In this document: one piece after another, positions 51,076 to 53,339 of the stretch
Numbering within the stretch: position 1 is the stretch's first letter
How the letters are laid out: each line of letters begins with the position of its first letter
Origin: Halioglobus sp.
Lineage (GTDB): Bacteria; Pseudomonadota; Gammaproteobacteria; Pseudomonadales; Halieaceae
Reading direction: 5' to 3'
Length of the DNA: 53,339 nucleotides
Assembly (NCBI GenBank): GCA_020443345.1
Contig: JAGRIH010000006.1
Location: 1 to 53,339, forward strand
The notes under the pieces: model-generated
Database searches by the model: none
What the model saw: the letters and a program-made list of their open reading frames with translations, nothing else
What the model was told of the DNA's origin: nothing
Translations under genes and position numbers: made by a program

Positions 51076-52771
51076 GTTTCTGTCGCCAGCCATTGTCCTG
51101 CTGACCGGCGCACTTCTGATCGGTCCTGCCCGCGGCCATTGGCGCACGGGCGTCGTGCTCATCGCTCCGCTGGCGACGCTTTGGGCTGTCTGGCAGGTGC
51201 CCGATGGTGTCGCTGCCACGGTCTCCTTCCTCGACTACCAGATCCAGCCGGTCGAGGGCAGCGCATTGCGACGGCTCTTCGCCACGGTTTTTTCCGTCAT
51301 GGCGTTCGGCGGCGGGCTCTACGCGCTGCGCCAGGCGCGCTGGTTTGAACTCGCCGCCGCCTACGCGTATGCAGCCGGTGCTATCGGTGTCAGCTTTGCC
51401 GGTGATCTGATCACGCTTTTTCTCTACTGGGAACTGATGGCGCTCTTCTCGACTGTGGTCGTGTGGTGCGGCGGTACCCCGGGAGCGCGAGCGGCCGGTA
51501 TACGCTATGCGATCATGCATCTGTTGGGCGGTGTCATACTCAAAGTCGGCATCGAGGGCATTGTGGTTCACACCGGCTCGGTCGACATCCAGCCAATGCT
51601 CGCGGGCAACTTCGACACCTGGATGGTGCTGATCGGCATCCTGATCAATGCGGCGGCGCCCCCGGTCTCGGCCTGGCTGGCCGATGCCTATCCCGCATCG
51701 AGCCCTACCGGGTCCGTCTTTCTGTCGGCCTTTACCACCAAGACTGCGGTTTTGGCGCTGATCCTGCTGTTTCCGGGGGAACCCGTACTGATCGGCGTCG
51801 GCCTCTACATGGTGATGTACGGTATTATCTACGCGCTGCTAGAAAACGATGCGCGCCGTATACTGGCCTACTCCATCGTCAACCAGGTCGGTTTCATGGT
51901 CTGTGCGGTGGGTATCGGCAGCGAGCTGGCGCTGAACGGCGCCGCGGCGCACGCCGTTGCACACATCGTCTATAAGGCACTGCTGTTCATGAGTGCGGGT
52001 GTAGTGATCTATCGCACCGGAAAAAACAAGTGTACGGAGCTTGGGGGCCTGTTTCGCACCATGCCGCTCACCGCGCTGCTGGGGATCATCGGCGCACTGT
52101 CCATTTCGGGTTTTCCGCTGACCTCCGGCTTTACCACGAAGACGATGATCTCCCAGGCAGCGGCCAGTGACGGCCTGGTTGCCGTCTACTTCCTGCTGGC
52201 CGCCGCATCGGCCGGTGTATTCTTACATGCCGGTATAAAATTTCCCTGGTTTGTGTTCTTCCAGAAGGACTCCGGCTTGCGACCGCCGGATGCGCCGTGG
52301 AACATGGCGGCCGCCATGCTGCTTTTTGCCGCGCTGTGTATCGGGATTGGGGTCTTTCCGGAGGCCCTTTACCGGTTGTTGCCCTATCCGGTGGATTACA
52401 CGCCCTATACGCCGGGCAAAGTCGTATTTTATCTCCAACTGTTATTGTTCTCGGGTCTGGCTTTCTTTCTGTTGTTGCCGCTAATGCGGCGCACACTGAC
52501 CATCAGCCTGGATACGGACTGGCTGTGGCGGGTGGTGCTATGGGACGCTGGCAACCGCGTGCACAGCCTGCTGCGGGTACTGGGCGATACCATTCAGGCG
52601 CGGCTGCGGCGCGCCCTGGCGCGCGCCAGGCAGAGGAGCCGGCGGGTACTGGGCGTGCCGGCGGGCAGGGACGAAGGGCCCAGTGTCTTTGCCCGCTCCC
52701 GGACAGTCGGCACCACGGCACTGTGGGTTGCGCTCTTGCTGAGTGCCTATGTGCTGGTCTATCTTGTCTGA
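51068..52771 (+). CDS. Third MrpD-type antiporter subunit with C-terminal extension
   Basis: 567 residues. The antiporter core has Glu122 (YWELMALFS) and Lys225 (TTKTAVLAL), but the usual helix-7 lysine is replaced by Asn194 (LINAAAPPVSAWL). After the core comes LDTDWLWR, a basic segment (about 505-540) and a last membrane helix, loosely recalling the lateral helix and final helix of NuoL/MrpA. The ATG at 51068 overlaps the small upstream gene by eight bases. It is the last gene of the cluster. Confidence 0.88.
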   Translation: MPEFLSPAIVLLTGALLIGPARGHWRTGVVLIAPLATLWAVWQVPDGVAATVSFLDYQIQPVEGSALRRLFATVFSVMAFGGGLYALRQARWFELAAAYAYAAGAIGVSFAGDLITLFLYWELMALFSTVVVWCGGTPGARAAGIRYAIMHLLGGVILKVGIEGIVVHTGSVDIQPMLAGNFDTWMVLIGILINAAAPPVSAWLADAYPASSPTGSVFLSAFTTKTAVLALILLFPGEPVLIGVGLYMVMYGIIYALLENDARRILAYSIVNQVGFMVCAVGIGSELALNGAAAHAVAHIVYKALLFMSAGVVIYRTGKNKCTELGGLFRTMPLTALLGIIGALSISGFPLTSGFTTKTMISQAAASDGLVAVYFLLAAASAGVFLHAGIKFPWFVFFQKDSGLRPPDAPWNMAAAMLLFAALCIGIGVFPEALYRLLPYPVDYTPYTPGKVVFYLQLLLFSGLAFFLLLPLMRRTLTISLDTDWLWRVVLWDAGNRVHSLLRVLGDTIQARLRRALARARQRSRRVLGVPAGRDEGPSVFARSRTVGTTALWVALLLSAYVLVYLV

Positions 52772-52784
52772 AACAGGTTGGCAT

Positions 52785-52821
52785 GCTGCAGCGGCTCGGT
52801 GCAGGAGCAGCCGGGTTTTTT
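52785..52821 (+). terminator. Candidate terminator of the antiporter cluster
   Basis: GCTGC/GCAGC and, alternatively, CGGCT/AGCCG can pair just before GG and a run of six T. The two alternative stems make the exact fold uncertain. Confidence 0.42.
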
Positions 52822-52867
52822 CATCTGCATGATTGCACCCTGGAATCTACGGGGAGGAATGCGGGCA

Positions 52868-53248
52868 ATGTACGACGACGACCGGTGGCGCGACAAGCTG
52901 ACCGAGGAGGAGTTTCGCGTCTGCCGCCAGAAGGGCACCGAGCGTCCCTTCAGCGGCGCCTACTGGAACTGTACCAAAGAGGGAGTGTACCAGTGCCGCT
53001 GTTGCGGCGAGCCGCTGTTCCAGTCCGACACCAAGTTTGATGCGGGGTGCGGCTGGCCCAGTTTTTTTCAGCCAGTCGACGACGAGGTGATTCTGGAGTC
53101 GCGCGACGACAGCCACGGCATGCACCGCACCGAGGTGATGTGCCGCAACTGCGGCGCTCACCTGGGACATGTGTTCAATGACGGCCCGGCGCCAACCGGC
53201 CTGCGCTACTGCATCAACAGTTTGTCGATCAAGCTGGACGAAAAATAG
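52868..53248 (+). CDS. msrB: Peptide-methionine (R)-S-oxide reductase
   Basis: 126 residues. The zinc site uses Cys43, Cys46, Cys92 and Cys95; the catalytic Cys115 lies in GLRYCINS, with CGWPSF and [22 protein letters not shown] as family motifs (shown here only in part by position 86-107). It repairs methionine-R-sulfoxide in proteins. The ATG at 52868 has GGAGG 10 bases upstream; the in-frame ATG at 52859 is too close to that site. Confidence 0.96.
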   Translation: MYDDDRWRDKLTEEEFRVCRQKGTERPFSGAYWNCTKEGVYQCRCCGEPLFQSDTKFDAGCGWPSFFQPVDDEVILESRDDSHGMHRTEVMCRNCGAHLGHVFNDGPAPTGLRYCINSLSIKLDEK

Positions 53249-53260
53249 GGAGCGGGAAAC
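53249..53260. repeat. Copy of the tRNA-Gly 3' end sequence
   Basis: GGAGCGGGAAAC occurs here, directly after the msrB stop, and again at 53318-53329 inside the tRNA-Gly. The 12-base exact repeat could be a remnant of a duplicated tRNA end or of an integration event, or chance. Confidence 0.35.
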
Positions 53261-53316
53261 GGCCGGGGTGGCGCACCACTTCGAACGCCAATGCTTTCAG
53301 TGCACCTCAAAAACAC

Positions 53317-53339
53317 TGGAGCGGGAAACCGGGTTCGAA
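53317..53339 (-). tRNA. tRNA-Gly, 3' end only (runs off the window)
   Basis: Read on the minus strand, the last 23 bases give TTCGAA, the end of the T stem, TTTCCCGC and TCCA, matching the 3' end of gammaproteobacterial tRNA-Gly(GCC). The anticodon lies outside the window, so the isoacceptor is an inference. Confidence 0.75.

Overview
This window is a GC-rich, gene-dense chromosomal segment from a gammaproteobacterium. The evidence is the gene order and content: ccmFGHI, smc-zipA-ligA, gltA divergent from sdhCDAB-sucAB-lpd-sucCD, gpsA-sixA, prmB, YheU and EpmC. The set fits an aerobic aquatic heterotroph of the Cellvibrionales/Pseudomonadales type, possibly Halieaceae (OM60/NOR5-like). That placement is an inference from gene content and was not tested with a tree. 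About 48 protein genes, one complete tRNA (Glu) and the 3' end of a second (Gly, at the right edge) are supported. No insertion sequence, prophage or CRISPR array is visible.

Layout. 1-3476: the end of a cytochrome c maturation operon (ccmF partial, ccmG, ccmH, ccmI) with overlapping genes. 3499-10857: smc, zipA, ligA and a lipoprotein with a transglycosylase fold (chromosome organisation, division, DNA joining). 11066-15752: a compact three-gene 2-oxoacid oxidoreductase module made of a GltD-like flavoprotein with ferredoxin domains, a fused gamma-alpha subunit and a TPP beta subunit. 15940-19070: a porin, tRNA-Glu, hisC and rnk. 19098-21605 (minus strand): a ketoacyl synthase III homologue and gltA. 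21935-33250: sdhCDAB, sucAB, lpd and sucCD, so most of the oxidative TCA cycle lies together, read away from gltA across a 329-base regulatory gap. 33403-38294: htpG behind a clear sigma-32 type promoter, then gpsA, sixA, an alpha/beta hydrolase and a DUF4892-like protein. 38345-44716: folE (minus), prmB, aroC, a small membrane protein, a GcvR-like ACT protein (minus), YheU, TusA, EpmC and pdxB. 44909-52771: a Rap1a/Tai-domain secreted protein followed by a nine-gene Mrp/Mbh-like cation antiporter cluster with three antiporter-type subunits and no full-length MrpA. 52868-53248: msrB, then the 3' end of tRNA-Gly on the minus strand.

How the parts relate. The TCA block makes and oxidises 2-oxoglutarate by the NAD-linked dehydrogenase complex. 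The separate oxidoreductase module offers a second, iron-sulfur route for a 2-oxoacid, with a built-in flavoprotein that could hand electrons to NAD(P). The Mrp-like cluster would couple the membrane potential to sodium/proton exchange. The least ordinary items are the oxidoreductase module, the atypical Mrp-like complex with its Rap1a/Tai leader gene, a concentric dyad element upstream of aroC, and the gltA/sdhC control region. Many downstream genes start at a GTG that overlaps the preceding stop as GTGA, which suggests widespread translational coupling.
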